Program-made: the position numbers and the translations under genes
In this document: positions 16,713 through 28,300 of the stretch, piece by piece
How positions within the stretch are numbered: position 1 is the first letter of the stretch
Layout: the number at the start of each line of letters is the position of its first letter
From: Vulcanimicrobium sp035943995
Lineage (GTDB): Bacteria; Vulcanimicrobiota; Vulcanimicrobiia; Vulcanimicrobiales; Vulcanimicrobiaceae
DNA length: 64,000 nucleotides
Assembly (NCBI GenBank): GCA_035943995.1
Contig: DASZBS010000121.1
Coordinates: forward strand, 134,392-198,391
Direction of reading: 5' to 3'
Notes under the pieces: model-generated
Seen by the model: the letters and a program-made list of their open reading frames with translations, nothing else
Told to the model about the DNA's origin: nothing
The model's database searches: none

Positions 16713-18803
16713 TCACGAGCTGACCTTGATGTTCGCCGTTTGGAAGTCCAGGTTCGTGGTGCCGATTTGACCGAAGCCCCTCGTCAGGCGTTTCCCGCCG
16801 TTGAGGCGGAAGTCGTAGCAGCAGTCGTGTGACGGCGTGTACCTGATGAGGTCCGAACCCCCGACGAACGACTTCGTCGCAACGTGCGGGGCACCGTACG
16901 GGGCCGGCGGGAACGGACCGGGTTGCCGGTAACCGCGGGACGGGGTTCCGCTTTCGATCGACCCGTGACCGAAATCGACTTCGATCGCGTAATCGTAGAT
17001 GTGGCCGTTCTGGTCGAGCACGTTTACTTCGAGCGTGACGTACCCGCCCGTTCCGATGTCGTACGCCGGGCAATCGCCGGCCGTCAACGAGGTAATCTCG
17101 GTGCCGCCCGACTGATACGCGCGGAGCTTGATGATCTTGGCTATGTTGAATCCCTGATTGTCGATCTCCAACGTGAGCGTATCGTCCGGATTCGCGGGCA
17201 GCGAGACGCTCCCGAACCCCGCGTCGTACGCGTTGATCGTGAGCGAGACGGCGCCGACGTTGCCGCTGCCGACGAAATCGGCGTACGCTTTGAGCCCGTT
17301 GAAGCCCCACAGAACGGCGTCGCCCGCGCCGGTCGGCGGGAATGCGGGCAGGAGCCCAGCCGGCATCCCCTGCCGCGCCTCCTGCGTCGCGTAGAGATTC
17401 GTGATTCCGCCGTGCGTGAACGGACCCATCTTGACCGATGCGATCGAAACCGTGAGCGGAACGGTGTTGTGCATGATGATCGCCGTGTTGTACAGATCCG
17501 CACCTAACGGCGCCGACGTCGTCGGCGCGACGGCGGCCGGTAAGGCGGGCAGACTGCCGAGCGCCGGCGTGCCGGCCGGACGGGAGGGGTCTCCGACCCA
17601 CGAACCGACTTCGACTTGGTAGTACGACACGCTGGAGCCCGGCGCGAACTCGCCATAGCACTGCAGCGCGCCGGTGAAAGCCATATCGCTCGCGTCGCTG
17701 CCGGCCGAGCCGTCCGCGTAGCCGCCGTGGATCTGGTCGACGGTCGTGTTGCCGACGCGCGTCCACACGAATCCGGATACGGGTTTCGGATCGCCGCCGC
17801 ACGCCGAGATCGCCTTACTGTTCGCGACGAGCGTGACGGTTTGACCATCTTCGAAGCACCAGCGCGTGTCGAACGCGGGAACCTCGCTCACGATGGTGTT
17901 GCCGTTCTGCGTCGCTTTGAAAATCACGTTGGGATCGTCGCAGCACCACCACCACCACGGGAAGATCTCGCGTAGTCGCGGATCGCTGAACGCACGCCGA
18001 ATCCCTTGCGTGCGCTGCTCATCGCGTACCAGCTCGCTCACGCCGACCGTCGCGGCCGCGAAACCGCGGCCTTGGACGAGGTCGCGCACGACCGGACGGC
18101 TGAGCGGGTACGAACCGGCGGTTGCGGCATTGACGAGCTCGGCCGAGCGTTCGATCGTAGGCAGCCGCTGTTTGACCGACTCGAGCACGTGGAGGATGTC
18201 GTACTCCCACCACCACGGCCAGCAATCCCACCAGATGGGCCAGCACGGCCAGCACGGCCGGCAGATCCAACAGCTGCACCATGGGAAGCAAAGCGTCACC
18301 TTGCCGTTCGCGTCGGTCGTGCCCGTCGTTTGCGGCGTAACCGAATAGCCGGCGTGCGCGTGCAGGACCGTCTCGACGGTGACCGACGCGCCCGGTACCG
18401 GACACCCGTCGGCTGATTGCAAAACGACGTCGACGCACCAGAGCGGACACCGCAACCACCACTCGGCAAGAATGCCCTCGTCGATGCGTGCGCGGTCGAG
18501 CGGCAGTTCCAGCACGCTCTCCGCGCTCTTCACCGATTCGTGCGAGACGTGCGCGCGGGTGAGGTTGGGGATGTCGTCGAGATGACGCGCCATGCCGGCC
18601 GGGGCGACCACGACCTCCGGCGCGTAGCCGCGATGCTCGAGGAGCGCGTCGCGGGAAACCGAGAGACGAGTGGAGCCGTCGGACCCGAGCGGCGCTTGTG
18701 CGACGATCTCGCGTCCTCGAACGACGTAGACGGCGAGACGTGCGGCATCTTCCGGTGCAAGGTCCGGAACTCGACCGACGAGCGAAATGAAGTCTCGTGG
18801 CAT
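16713..18803 (-). CDS. Large protein with extreme tryptophan/cysteine-rich block, function unknown
   Basis: 696 residues; ATG 18803 follows an excellent GGAGGA. Residues 1-115 look like a compact strand-rich domain. About 122-170 resemble a carboxypeptidase-regulatory/Ig-like domain (GCPVPGASVTVET ... TTDANGKVTL). It runs directly into a block at about 171-202 with ten Trp, seven Cys and several Pro (for example CWPCWPIWWDCWPWWW). A helical stretch about 203-280 ends in a second block, FPWWWWCCDD (281-290). The C-terminal 400 residues are strand-rich with a DUF-like appearance. No signal peptide is seen. Metal, haem or membrane-interface binding are possibilities only; I recognise no characterised family. 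Confidence 0.75.
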   Translation of the reverse strand: MPRDFISLVGRVPDLAPEDAARLAVYVVRGREIVAQAPLGSDGSTRLSVSRDALLEHRGYAPEVVVAPAGMARHLDDIPNLTRAHVSHESVKSAESVLELPLDRARIDEGILAEWWLRCPLWCVDVVLQSADGCPVPGASVTVETVLHAHAGYSVTPQTTGTTDANGKVTLCFPWCSCWICRPCWPCWPIWWDCWPWWWEYDILHVLESVKQRLPTIERSAELVNAATAGSYPLSRPVVRDLVQGRGFAAATVGVSELVRDEQRTQGIRRAFSDPRLREIFPWWWWCCDDPNVIFKATQNGNTIVSEVPAFDTRWCFEDGQTVTLVANSKAISACGGDPKPVSGFVWTRVGNTTVDQIHGGYADGSAGSDASDMAFTGALQCYGEFAPGSSVSYYQVEVGSWVGDPSRPAGTPALGSLPALPAAVAPTTSAPLGADLYNTAIIMHNTVPLTVSIASVKMGPFTHGGITNLYATQEARQGMPAGLLPAFPPTGAGDAVLWGFNGLKAYADFVGSGNVGAVSLTINAYDAGFGSVSLPANPDDTLTLEIDNQGFNIAKIIKLRAYQSGGTEITSLTAGDCPAYDIGTGGYVTLEVNVLDQNGHIYDYAIEVDFGHGSIESGTPSRGYRQPGPFPPAPYGAPHVATKSFVGGSDLIRYTPSHDCCYDFRLNGGKRLTRGFGQIGTTNLDFQTANIKVSS

Positions 18804-19016
18804 AAATCCTCCGAAGCAAAAGCACCCGGCGCTCGAGCGGTCGAACCGGCTACAACTTAACTTGCCTCGCCGCACGAGGTAACCCCGGGACCGCAGCATA
18901 GCACAAGAAGCCAACGGTTGCATCTCTTAGTAAGACGACCGAATGAGGGGCGGCCAGCCAAGCCCCGGCCAACCTGTTTGCGTAGGTCCGCGCCGCCGCT
19001 CGCGGTATTCTCCCGC

Positions 19017-20191
<1,175 letters not shown>

Positions 20192-20195
<4 letters not shown>

Positions 20196-20977
20196 AGCTC
20201 GACGCGAGCGTCGCCGCCGTCGTGACGGGCGGTGCATCCGGCCTCGGCGCCGCGACGGCGCGCGCGCTCGCCGCGTGCGGCGTGAAGGTTTCGATCTTCG
20301 ACGTGAACGCAGCGAGCGGTGAGACGCTCGCGCGCGAGTTGAGCGGGATGTTCTGCGCGGTCGACGTGACCTCGGACGCGCAGGTGGACGCGGGGTTCGC
20401 GCGGGCGCGTGCCGCGCACGGGCAGGAGCGCGTGCTGGTGAACTGCGCGGGCACCGGCAACGCGTTCAAGACCGCGTCGCGCGACAAGAAGACCGGCGCG
20501 ATCCAGCATTTTCCGGTCGACCAGTTCGAGCGCATCATCCAGATCAACACCATCGGCACGTTTCGCTGCATCGCGAAGTCGGCCGCGGGGATGCTCGCGC
20601 TCGAGCCGCTGGACTCCAACGGCGAGCGCGGCGCGATCGTGAACACGGCGTCCGTCGCGGCGGTCGACGGGCAGATCGGGCAGGCCGCCTACGCCGCGTC
20701 CAAGGCCGCGATCGTCGGGATGACGCTCGCGATCGCGCGCGACTTGATGAGCGAGGGGATTCGCGTCAACACCATCCTGCCGGGGATCTTCGACACGCCG
20801 CTGCTGGGCGCGCTGCCCGACGACGTGAAGGCGAGCCTCGCCGCGTCGATCCCCTTTCCCAAGCGCCTCGGTAGCCCGGCGGAGTACGCGTCGCTCGCGC
20901 TCGAGATGATCGCGAACGGCTACTTCAACGGCGAGAGCGTGCGGCTCGACGGCGCGATCCGGATGGCGCCGCGCTAA
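20192..20977 (+). CDS. Short-chain dehydrogenase, 3-hydroxyacyl-CoA dehydrogenase type 2-like
   Basis: 261 residues from the GTG at 20192, which overlaps the thiolase stop. Cofactor site TGGASGLG at 12-19, NCAG at 84-87, catalytic Ser154, Tyr167 and Lys171 in YAASK. FDVNAASGE after strand 2 (Asp37) favours NAD over NADP. The insertion around 95-110 (SRDKKTGAIQHFPVDQF) and the tail ESVRLDGAIRMAPR match human HSD17B10-type enzymes that oxidise 3-hydroxyacyl-CoA. It would act directly before the thiolase in beta-oxidation. Confidence 0.9.
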
Positions 20978-20995
20978 GCGTAACGCAGCGCGCGC

Positions 20996-21039
20996 ATGCT
21001 CGCTTGATAGTGCTAGCGGTTTGCCGGGTAAGCGAGCAT
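20996..21039. repeat. Inverted repeat in the gap after the dehydrogenase gene
   Basis: ATGCTCGCTT at 20996-21005 and its exact complement AAGCGAGCAT at 21030-21039 flank a 24-base loop. It lies 18 bases after the dehydrogenase stop and 34 bases before the small membrane protein start, so it could be a terminator stem without a T-run or an operator. Confidence 0.4.
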
Positions 21040-21073
21040 CACATCGCCAACTTCGCTTGAAAGCTTGCGCACC

Positions 21074-21307
21074 ATGATCGAACGAGACTCCACCGCTACG
21101 GCGGGAAACAACACGCCCATCATCATCGCCGTCATCGTCATCGCCGTCGTCGTGATCGGCCTGTTCCTATGGCAGCCGTGGAACCAGCGGTCCACGACCG
21201 GCGCGACCGGCACGCAGTCCACCACCAACGGTCAGACGACCACCACGACGACCGGCGGCGGAACGTCCGGCGGCACGAGCGGCGGCACGACGCCCACCAA
21301 GCCGTAA
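21074..21307 (+). CDS. Small single-pass membrane protein with Thr/Gly-rich tail
   Basis: 77 residues from ATG 21074 (MIERDSTATAGNN). One strongly hydrophobic helix (PIIIAVIVIAVVVIGLFLW, about 15-33) follows a short polar N-terminus. The rest is a low-complexity Thr/Gly/Gln tail (TTTTTTGGGTSGGTSGG), probably exposed outside the membrane. There is no recognisable domain. It stands alone between the dehydrogenase gene and the convergent FAD oxidase gene. Confidence 0.6.
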   Translation: MIERDSTATAGNNTPIIIAVIVIAVVVIGLFLWQPWNQRSTTGATGTQSTTNGQTTTTTTGGGTSGGTSGGTTPTKP

Positions 21308-21331
21308 CATCACGCGGCGCGCGCAGCGCGC

Positions 21332-22495
21332 TCACAGCAACTCGCGAGCGCCGTGCGATTCGGCGCTCGCGAAGCGTTCGGGACGCAGCGCCGTGACGTC
21401 GAGCGACGTCGCGGTGCCGTCCAGCACGATCTCGGCGACGAGCGCGCCGAGCGCGGGCGCGTGCATCACGCCGTGCCCCGACGCGCCGTTCGCGAAATAT
21501 AAGTTCGGTACGGTGGGAGCACGCCCGACGATCGCGTGACCGTCGGGCGACATCTCGTACAAGCCCGCCCAGCACGCGCCGCGGTCGATCGCGATGTCGT
21601 GCAGACACGGCACGCGCTCGCGCGCGATGCGTGCGACCGTGTCCAGCCACGCCGGTTCGACCGCGACGCCGAACGGATCCTCCGCACCTGCGGCGGGCAG
21701 CAAAAGCAGTATGCGGCCGTCGCGCACGCGCAGGTGAAAGCCGTCACGCGCGAAGATCGTCATCGGCATCGTCGCGGGCAGCACGTCCGTCGGAACGGTG
21801 ACGGCGACTTGGCGGCGCAGCGGCGTGACGGGCAATTCGACGCCGGCGAGCCGCGCGACGCCCGCTGCCCACGCACCGGCGGCGTTCACGACCGCGCCGG
21901 TTGCAACGGCGTCGCGCGCGGTGCGTACGGCGGTGATACGCGCGTCACGCGCGCGCTCGAAGGCGACAACGCGCGCGTCCCACACGAAACGCGCCCCGAG
22001 GCGTTCGGCGGCGCGCCGGTAGCCGTCGAGGATGCGGAGCGGCCGAATGAAGCCGTCGCTCGCGCAATACGTGCCGCCCGCGATGCTGTCGCAGCCGAGC
22101 GCGGGATTCAAACGCGCGATTGCGTCGCGATCGACCGCCACGGCATCGTCCACGCCGTTCGCGCGCTGTACGGCCAGCGCGGCGCGCAGCACCGCGAGTT
22201 CGGCCTCGTCGGAGGCGAGCCACAGATAACCGGCGGGATCGTACCCGCAGTCGCCGCCGGTCTCCTCGGCGAACCGGCGCAGCTTCGCGCGCGCGAGCAG
22301 CGACAGCCGAACATCGGTCGCCGTCGCGAACTGCACGCGAAAGCCGCCGGTCGCGCGACCCGTGCTGCCGGCGCCGGCCTGTGCCGCCGCATCGAGCACG
22401 ACGACGTCGCGCGCGCCGCCCGCGGCGAGATGGTAGGCGACGCTCGCGCCGATCACGCCGCCGCCGATCACGACGACCTCCGCGGACCGGTTCAT
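21332..22495 (-). CDS. FAD-dependent oxidoreductase of the D-amino-acid oxidase/sarcosine oxidase superfamily
   Basis: 387 residues. The N-terminal dinucleotide-binding motif is VVVIGGGVIGASVAYHLA with a following acidic residue, and the C-terminus has the second FAD contact YFANGASGHGVMHAPALG. The NAAGAWAAGVA segment and PLRRQV are typical of the DAO superfamily (glycine, sarcosine, proline or dimethylglycine oxidation). The specific substrate cannot be told. It follows the ABC-2 permease by 22 bases on the same strand, an unusual pairing that may mean co-transcription only. Confidence 0.87.
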   Translation of the reverse strand: MNRSAEVVVIGGGVIGASVAYHLAAGGARDVVVLDAAAQAGAGSTGRATGGFRVQFATATDVRLSLLARAKLRRFAEETGGDCGYDPAGYLWLASDEAELAVLRAALAVQRANGVDDAVAVDRDAIARLNPALGCDSIAGGTYCASDGFIRPLRILDGYRRAAERLGARFVWDARVVAFERARDARITAVRTARDAVATGAVVNAAGAWAAGVARLAGVELPVTPLRRQVAVTVPTDVLPATMPMTIFARDGFHLRVRDGRILLLLPAAGAEDPFGVAVEPAWLDTVARIARERVPCLHDIAIDRGACWAGLYEMSPDGHAIVGRAPTVPNLYFANGASGHGVMHAPALGALVAEIVLDGTATSLDVTALRPERFASAESHGARELL

Positions 22496-22517
22496 CGCGA
22501 CGTGCCGGCCCGACGCA

Positions 22518-23261
22518 TCAAATCCAGCGAAACGTCCGCGCGCTGATCGCCGTGCCGGCGATCGTCCACAGCACCAGCAGCGCGATCCACGCGCCGTAGT
22601 GCGCGAGCGACTGCCCGTACACGGAAACGTCGCGGAACGTGTCGATGAACTGCGTCGAGGGCAGCAGGCGCAGCGCGGAGCTGACGGCGTGTGGGAAGCG
22701 ATCGATCGGAACGTAGGCGTCCGACAGGAACGCGAGCGGCACGGTGAGGATCGACGCGATGTTGTTCGCGCTCTCCGTCGTGCGCGCGAGCGCGCCGATG
22801 ATCGTGCCGAGCGACACGAACGTCGCCGTGCCGAGCAGCAGGATCGCGACGATCTCGAGCGGGTTCCCGATGATGTGCACGTGGAACACCAGCGCTCCCA
22901 CAGTGACCAGGATCGTCGCCTGCGCGACCAGCAGCGCGACGCGGTACACGACGAGCGACGCGAAAAACACCGCGGGCGGCATCGGCGTGAGGTACACGCG
23001 CCGCAGCAGGTGCTTCTCGCGGAACGTCGCCAGCATCACGCCGACGCCCCAGAAGCCCGAGCTGAGCACCTGCGCGCCGATGATGCCGGGCACGAGAAAC
23101 GACGACGAGCCGGAGTTCGGCCCCGTCGAGAACGCGAACGAGAACAGCACGAGGAAGAACACCGGCATCGCGAGCGTCCAGAACATCATCTCGCCGTCGC
23201 GCCGGAAGTACCACACGAAGTTCATCTTCGTCTGCACCAGGAACATTCGCAGCATCGTCAT
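22518..23261 (-). CDS. ABC-2 type transporter permease
   Basis: 247 residues from ATG 23261 (MTMLRMFLVQTKMNF), overlapping the ATPase stop as ATGA. Six hydrophobic segments follow the ABC-2 pattern: a first helix with FWTLAMPVFFLVLFSFAF, FLVPGIIGAQVLSSGFWGVG, the FREKHLLRRVYLTPMPP cytoplasmic signature, then TESANNIASILTVPLAFLSDAYVPIDRFP near the C-terminus. Together with the ATPase it forms an exporter of the drug or lipid type. The substrate is unknown. Confidence 0.9.
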   Translation of the reverse strand: MTMLRMFLVQTKMNFVWYFRRDGEMMFWTLAMPVFFLVLFSFAFSTGPNSGSSSFLVPGIIGAQVLSSGFWGVGVMLATFREKHLLRRVYLTPMPPAVFFASLVVYRVALLVAQATILVTVGALVFHVHIIGNPLEIVAILLLGTATFVSLGTIIGALARTTESANNIASILTVPLAFLSDAYVPIDRFPHAVSSALRLLPSTQFIDTFRDVSVYGQSLAHYGAWIALLVLWTIAGTAISARTFRWI

Positions 23262-24181
23262 CCCGTTTCTTCGATGGTCTCGCCCGTGATCGCGATGAAC
23301 GCGTCTTCGAGCGCCGGCCGGTGCATGTCCAGCGACGTGATCTTCGCGCCGGCCGCGTTCGCGCCGGTGACGACGGCGGCCAGCGCCAGGCCGGGCTCGC
23401 CGCGCGTCGCCAGCTTCCACTTCTCGCCCGTCTTCGTCCACGTGCCGAGGTGCTGGAGGTCCGCGCCGGGCGTGAAGCCGTCGGCAGCGATGGTGACCGA
23501 CGCGTCGCCGCCGTAGCGCGCGACGAGGTCGGCCGGCGTGCCGTCCGCGACGATGGCGCCGCGCTGGATCATGCAGATGCGGTCGCACAGCCGCTCCGCT
23601 TCCTCGATGTAGTGCGTCGTCAGCACGATCGTCTTGCCCGCGTCGCGCAGCCGCTCGACCTCCGCCCACAGGATGCGCCGGCCGAACGCGTCCATCCCCG
23701 CCGTCGGCTCGTCGAGGAACAGCACCTCGGGATCGTGCTGCAGCGCGAGCGCGAGCGCGAGGCGCTGCTGCTCGCCGCCCGACATCTGCGCGATCTGGCG
23801 GTCGAGCTTGTCGTCGAGCCCGACGCGCGCCGCCATCTCCGCCGCGCGCGGCGCGATCGCGTAGTAGGCGGCGTACAGCTCGAGCACCTCGCGCACGTTC
23901 GCCTTCTCCGGTAGCGACGTGGCTTGCAGCTGCACGCCGATGCGCGGGCGCAGTTGTGCGAGCTCGCGCGGGCGCGTCGGATCGAGATCGAGCACGCGGA
24001 CCGAGCCCGACGTCGGCTTGCCCAGGCCGATGCAGCATTCCAGCGTCGTCGTCTTGCCCGCGCCGTTGCGGCCCAGTAGCCCGAAGATCGTGCCGCGCGG
24101 CACGGCGAAGCTCAGGTCGTCGACGGCGGTGAGCGGTCCGAAGCGCTTCACGAGCCGCTCGACGACGATCGCGTCGTTCAC
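23258..24181 (-). CDS. ABC transporter ATP-binding protein (DrrA-like exporter)
   Basis: 307 residues. Walker A GRNGAGKTT (about 38-46), signature MSGGEQQR, Walker B VLFLDEPTAG and the H-loop His in TTHYIEEAE are all intact. A C-terminal accessory domain of about 90 residues ends in RPALEDAFIAITG, which is typical of ATPases partnering ABC-2 permeases. It is the first gene of a three-gene unit with the permease and FAD oxidase. It energises export of an unknown compound. Confidence 0.93.
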   Translation of the reverse strand: MNDAIVVERLVKRFGPLTAVDDLSFAVPRGTIFGLLGRNGAGKTTTLECCIGLGKPTSGSVRVLDLDPTRPRELAQLRPRIGVQLQATSLPEKANVREVLELYAAYYAIAPRAAEMAARVGLDDKLDRQIAQMSGGEQQRLALALALQHDPEVLFLDEPTAGMDAFGRRILWAEVERLRDAGKTIVLTTHYIEEAERLCDRICMIQRGAIVADGTPADLVARYGGDASVTIAADGFTPGADLQHLGTWTKTGEKWKLATRGEPGLALAAVVTGANAAGAKITSLDMHRPALEDAFIAITGETIEETG

Positions 24182-24239
24182 GCTGCGGAGGTTTCGGACC
24201 GCGCCATGATTCCATCGCCGTACCGGCGTCCAACGACCA

Positions 24240-25163
24240 TCACGACGCGATATCCGGATGCCGCAAATCTCGCCTGATCACGCATGTGCGGTCAAGGATC
24301 GTCGCATCGCCCGGCCAGAGCGGGCCGAGGCCGTCTCGACTCGGTCCTTCACCTCGGAGATAGCGATCGAATTGATAGTCTGCGTCAGGCCCCGCGGCGA
24401 CAAGGTGAATCTCATACACGGCGCCTTCGTCGGCGCCCCATTGCGCCAAACCGATCCGAACTTCCCGTTCCCAGTCCGGCTCGTTGCGCGTGACCCTCCC
24501 TTGCGGATACAGGTCGCCGACCGGGGTCTTCACGACCAGCCACGCTCGCAAATCGGAGTGAAGTGCATAGATCGTTCCGCGAACGACGATCCTCTGATGA
24601 ACCTCCTCGTTGTCCTTTGGAGCAACGATGATGCCCGATCCAACCGCTCCTTGCTCGGGCGTATCGTTGAGGCGCCTAGCGGTTTCCAAGGGCGCCCGCA
24701 GTAGCGCAACCTCGATCTTTCGGATTTCGTCGAGGAACGTCGCTACGTCGCCGCCGGGAGTCCGCACTCGAAGTGCTTGTGCTATTTCGCTTATCACCGT
24801 TTGAAAACCGGCGGGATTCAGGAGGTTCACACTTTGCAGCGCGCTAAGCGGATTCGGAAGGCGATCGCGGTCGAGGCCCGAGTGGCAAAGCGGGATGACC
24901 TGGATGCCTCGAATCCACGCCGCCCCTGCTTCAAAGTTTACCCATGGCCTCTTTATGGAGGTCGGGCTGCACAAGATGAGCTGAAGGCTGCACGAGTTCA
25001 ACGCGTCCGTAACGACCTTCAGCCATTGGTTCCCGGGCCTGATGCTCTGGGAATCAGACGAAACGAAGACGTTGACCATTCCGAGGAACGCGTTCTCGAT
25101 AAACGCCTTGAGCGCTGTCGCCAGGTCTGATTCTTCATGTATGTGCGAAAGAAAGACGGTCAT
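24240..25163 (-). CDS. TIR-domain protein with C-terminal Ig-like domain
   Basis: 307 residues from ATG 25163 (MTVFLSHIHEESD). The N-terminal TIR domain (1-140) has FLSHIHEESDLA, VFVSSDSQSI and the catalytic-type glutamate Glu78 in PWVNFEAGAAW, as in bacterial TIR NADases. After a helical linker, a beta-sandwich-like segment starts with VAPKDNEEVHQRIVVRGTIY. Bacterial TIR effectors often act in anti-phage defence by depleting NAD, triggered by a partner; no partner gene is adjacent. The gene looks less GC-rich than its neighbours, consistent with transfer. It diverges from the SARP-type regulator. Confidence 0.8.
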   Translation of the reverse strand: MTVFLSHIHEESDLATALKAFIENAFLGMVNVFVSSDSQSIRPGNQWLKVVTDALNSCSLQLILCSPTSIKRPWVNFEAGAAWIRGIQVIPLCHSGLDRDRLPNPLSALQSVNLLNPAGFQTVISEIAQALRVRTPGGDVATFLDEIRKIEVALLRAPLETARRLNDTPEQGAVGSGIIVAPKDNEEVHQRIVVRGTIYALHSDLRAWLVVKTPVGDLYPQGRVTRNEPDWEREVRIGLAQWGADEGAVYEIHLVAAGPDADYQFDRYLRGEGPSRDGLGPLWPGDATILDRTCVIRRDLRHPDIAS

Positions 25164-25339
25164 CTTGATCTCGCGGCTCACATCCAACGAACGCTCTCCT
25201 CCGTACTGTACAACCGTCACGTCTTTTCGGCGCTGGGGAGAGGCCTTCCCGGATGGCCGTATCACTCGGACGGTGAATGGGATCGCTCGCTACCGTTCGG
25301 CTCGCCAGGGAAGGCCCGTGCGGCGCGCAAACTGACGGC

Positions 25340-28300
25340 ATGCTGCGGGTCCAGCTCTTCGGGCGGCCGCGGTTGTCGCTCGACGATGTCGTCCTTTCCG
25401 CCGGCGGTCGACCGAAGGTCATGCCGCTGCTGGGATATCTGCTCGTGCACCGCGGCGCGCCCGTGCCGCGGCGCACGGTCGCGAACGCGCTCTGGCCCGA
25501 CGACGCCGAAGACGAGGCGCGTGCGAACCTGCGGCGGCATCTCAACTACCTCCACGCGCTGCTGCCGCCGGCCGCCGAAGGACGGCCGTGGGTGCTGTCA
25601 TCGGCGGGTCAGCTCCGCTGGAATCCCGCGTGCGATCTCTGGCTCGACGTCGACGAATTCGAACGCCGAGTCGCGCAGCCGCAGCGCCTGGCGGATGCGG
25701 TAGAACTCTACGGTGGCGATTTGCTCGCCAGCGTCGACGAGGAGTGGCTCGAGCCCGAGCGCGAGCGATTGAAGACGCTGTATCGCCGTTCCCTCGAGAC
25801 GCTCGTCGCGAGCTTGCGCGCCGCTCGTGACTATGCGCCGGCGATCGTCGCCGCGCAACGGCTGCTCGCCGACGACCCGTGGCGCGAAGACGTCGCGCGC
25901 ACGCTGATCCGGCTGCGGCACGAAGCCGGCGACCGCGCCGGTGCGCTGCAGGAATGCGAGCGCTTCGCGCGCGCGCTGCGCGACGAGCTCGGCACCGGCC
26001 CGATGGCCGAGACGCTGGCCTTGTTCGCGTCGGTCGAAGAGGATGCGGCGCCTGCCGACGACGCATCCGCGCCTGCCCGATCCGGCGCCGCGCGCGACGT
26101 CGCCGGCGCGGCGTTCACCTCGCTGCCGTTCGTCGGGCGCGACGCGGAGCTCGCCGCGCTGCGCGAACGCTGGGACGCGGCGGTCGCGGGACACGGCGGG
26201 CTCGTGCTCGTCGGCGGCGAGGCCGGCATCGGCAAGACGCGGCTGGTCCGCGAGTTCGCCGCGCAGTGTGAAGCGCGCGGCGCGCAAACGTACAGCGCCG
26301 GCACGACGCTGCCCGAGACGGTGCCGTACCAGCCGTTCGTGACGCTGCTGCGCGTGGTCGCGCCCCTCGCCGCGACGGTCTCCGTCGACCCGCTGTGGCT
26401 CAGCGCGATCGCGGCGCTCGCGCCGTCGATCGCGGAACACGCGCGCGATCTGCCGCCGCTGGCGGCGGTCGATCCCGGCCGCGAGCGCATTCGGCTCTTC
26501 GAGGCGTGCAGCAGCGTGTGGGAGGCGATCGCGACGCGGCGTCCCGTCGTGCTCGTCGTCGAAGACGTGCATTGGGCGGGCGCCGCGACGCTGGGGCTGC
26601 TCGAGCACCTCGCGCGCGGCGCGCTGCGCAGCCGCGTGCTGCTCGTCGCGACGTATCGCGAGGACGAGCTCGACTTGAGCCATCGCCTGCGGGCGATGCG
26701 GCGAAGGCTCGAACGCGACGCGAGCGCGTCGCACGTGGCGCTGTCGCGGCTCGCGCGCGAGCACGTCGAAGAGCTGGTGCGCACGCTCGGCGACGTGGAC
26801 GATCCCCACGGGCTCGCGCGCGCGCTGCACGAGCGCAGCGACGGCAACCCGTTCTTCCTCGAAGAAATGCTGCGGGATCTCGGCGAGACCGGCCGGCTGC
26901 GCCTCGGCGCCGCCTCACCGCCGGCGGCGCCGTCGGCCGAAAACGTTCCGCCCGCCGTGCGCGACGTGCTCGACGCGCGCCTCGCGCGCCTCGGCGAGCG
27001 CGCACGAACGCTCGCGGAAGTCGCCGCCGTGATCGGGCGCGGCTTCGACGTCGAGCTGCTGCGCGAGACGACGGGCTGGCTCGAAGCGGCGGTGCTCGAC
27101 GCGCTCGGCGAGCTCACGGACCGCCGTATCGTCGGCGAGCAGCCGGCGAGCAACGGTTACGACTACGCGTTCAACCACCACCTGATTCGGACGATCGTGT
27201 ACGAGCGCGTCGCGCCGGCGGCGCGCGCGCGGCGCCATCGCCGCATCGCGCACGTGATGACCGAGCTCTACGCGGAGCGCGGCGACGACGTGGCCGCCGA
27301 GCTCGCGCTGCACTGGGACCGCGGCGGCGAGCCCGAGCTCGCGGCGGAGCGCTATCTCGCCGCGGCCCGGCGCGCGCTCGACGTGTACGGCAACGAAGAC
27401 GCGGCGCGCAATCTCGTGCGCGCCCTGGAGCTGAGCACGTCGCGGCGCGTGCGCTTCGACGCGCTGCTGCTGCGCGAGCGGATCGCGGCGGCCGATGGCG
27501 ACCGCGCGCTGCAGGCGGAGATCACCGGGGAGCTGACGCGGCTCGCGCGCGCGATCGACGACGAGGACGCCGCGTGCGCCGCGCTGGAGCGGCGCGTCGC
27601 GCTCGCCGACGTCACCGGCGACCGGCGGCGCGAGCGCGTGCTGCTCGCGCTGTTGCGCCGGCGCGCGCGCCGGTCGGGCGCGGTGCGGTGGCAGGCCGCG
27701 TGGCTCGAAGGCGAGGCGCGCTATCGGCGCGCGATCAACGACTTCGGCGCCGCGCGCGACGCGTTCGCCGAGCTGATCGCGCTGACCGAGCACACCGGCG
27801 ACCGCAGCGCGCACGCGAACGCGCGCCTGGCGTTCGCCGACACCTACATCTACGAAGGCCGGCTCGACGAGGCGTACCGCGCGCTCGACGAGCTGCGAGC
27901 CGCGGTCCACGCCGACGGCGACCAGGGCGCGCTCGTGCGCACGCTCATCGCGTTCTCGCGCGCGGCGCTGGCGCAGCAAGACTACGCCGCGATGTCGCGC
28001 TTCGCAACCGAGGCGCACGACGTGAGCCGCGCGATCGGCGACCGCGAGGGCGAGGCGCTCGCGCTGCACACGATCGCAAACGGCTTGGTGTACACGTTCC
28101 GCGTCGGGGACGCCGAGTCGTACTACGTGCGCGCGCTCGAGATCTACGAGCGCATCGGCCACCGCGTCGGACTGGCCAGCATCTTCGTCGACCTCGGCCT
28201 CTTCCACACCGAGCTAGGCCTGCTCGACCGCGCGCTCGAGTTCTACGCGCGCGCTCGCGAGATCACCGGCGAGATCGGGTTTCCGTTCGTGGCGTGCGTG

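Noticed and set aside
22518..24233. Single 571-residue fused ATPase-permease frame
   Set aside because: The N-terminal part is a shadow of the ATPase gene in another frame; the permease begins at 23261 with an ATGA overlap.
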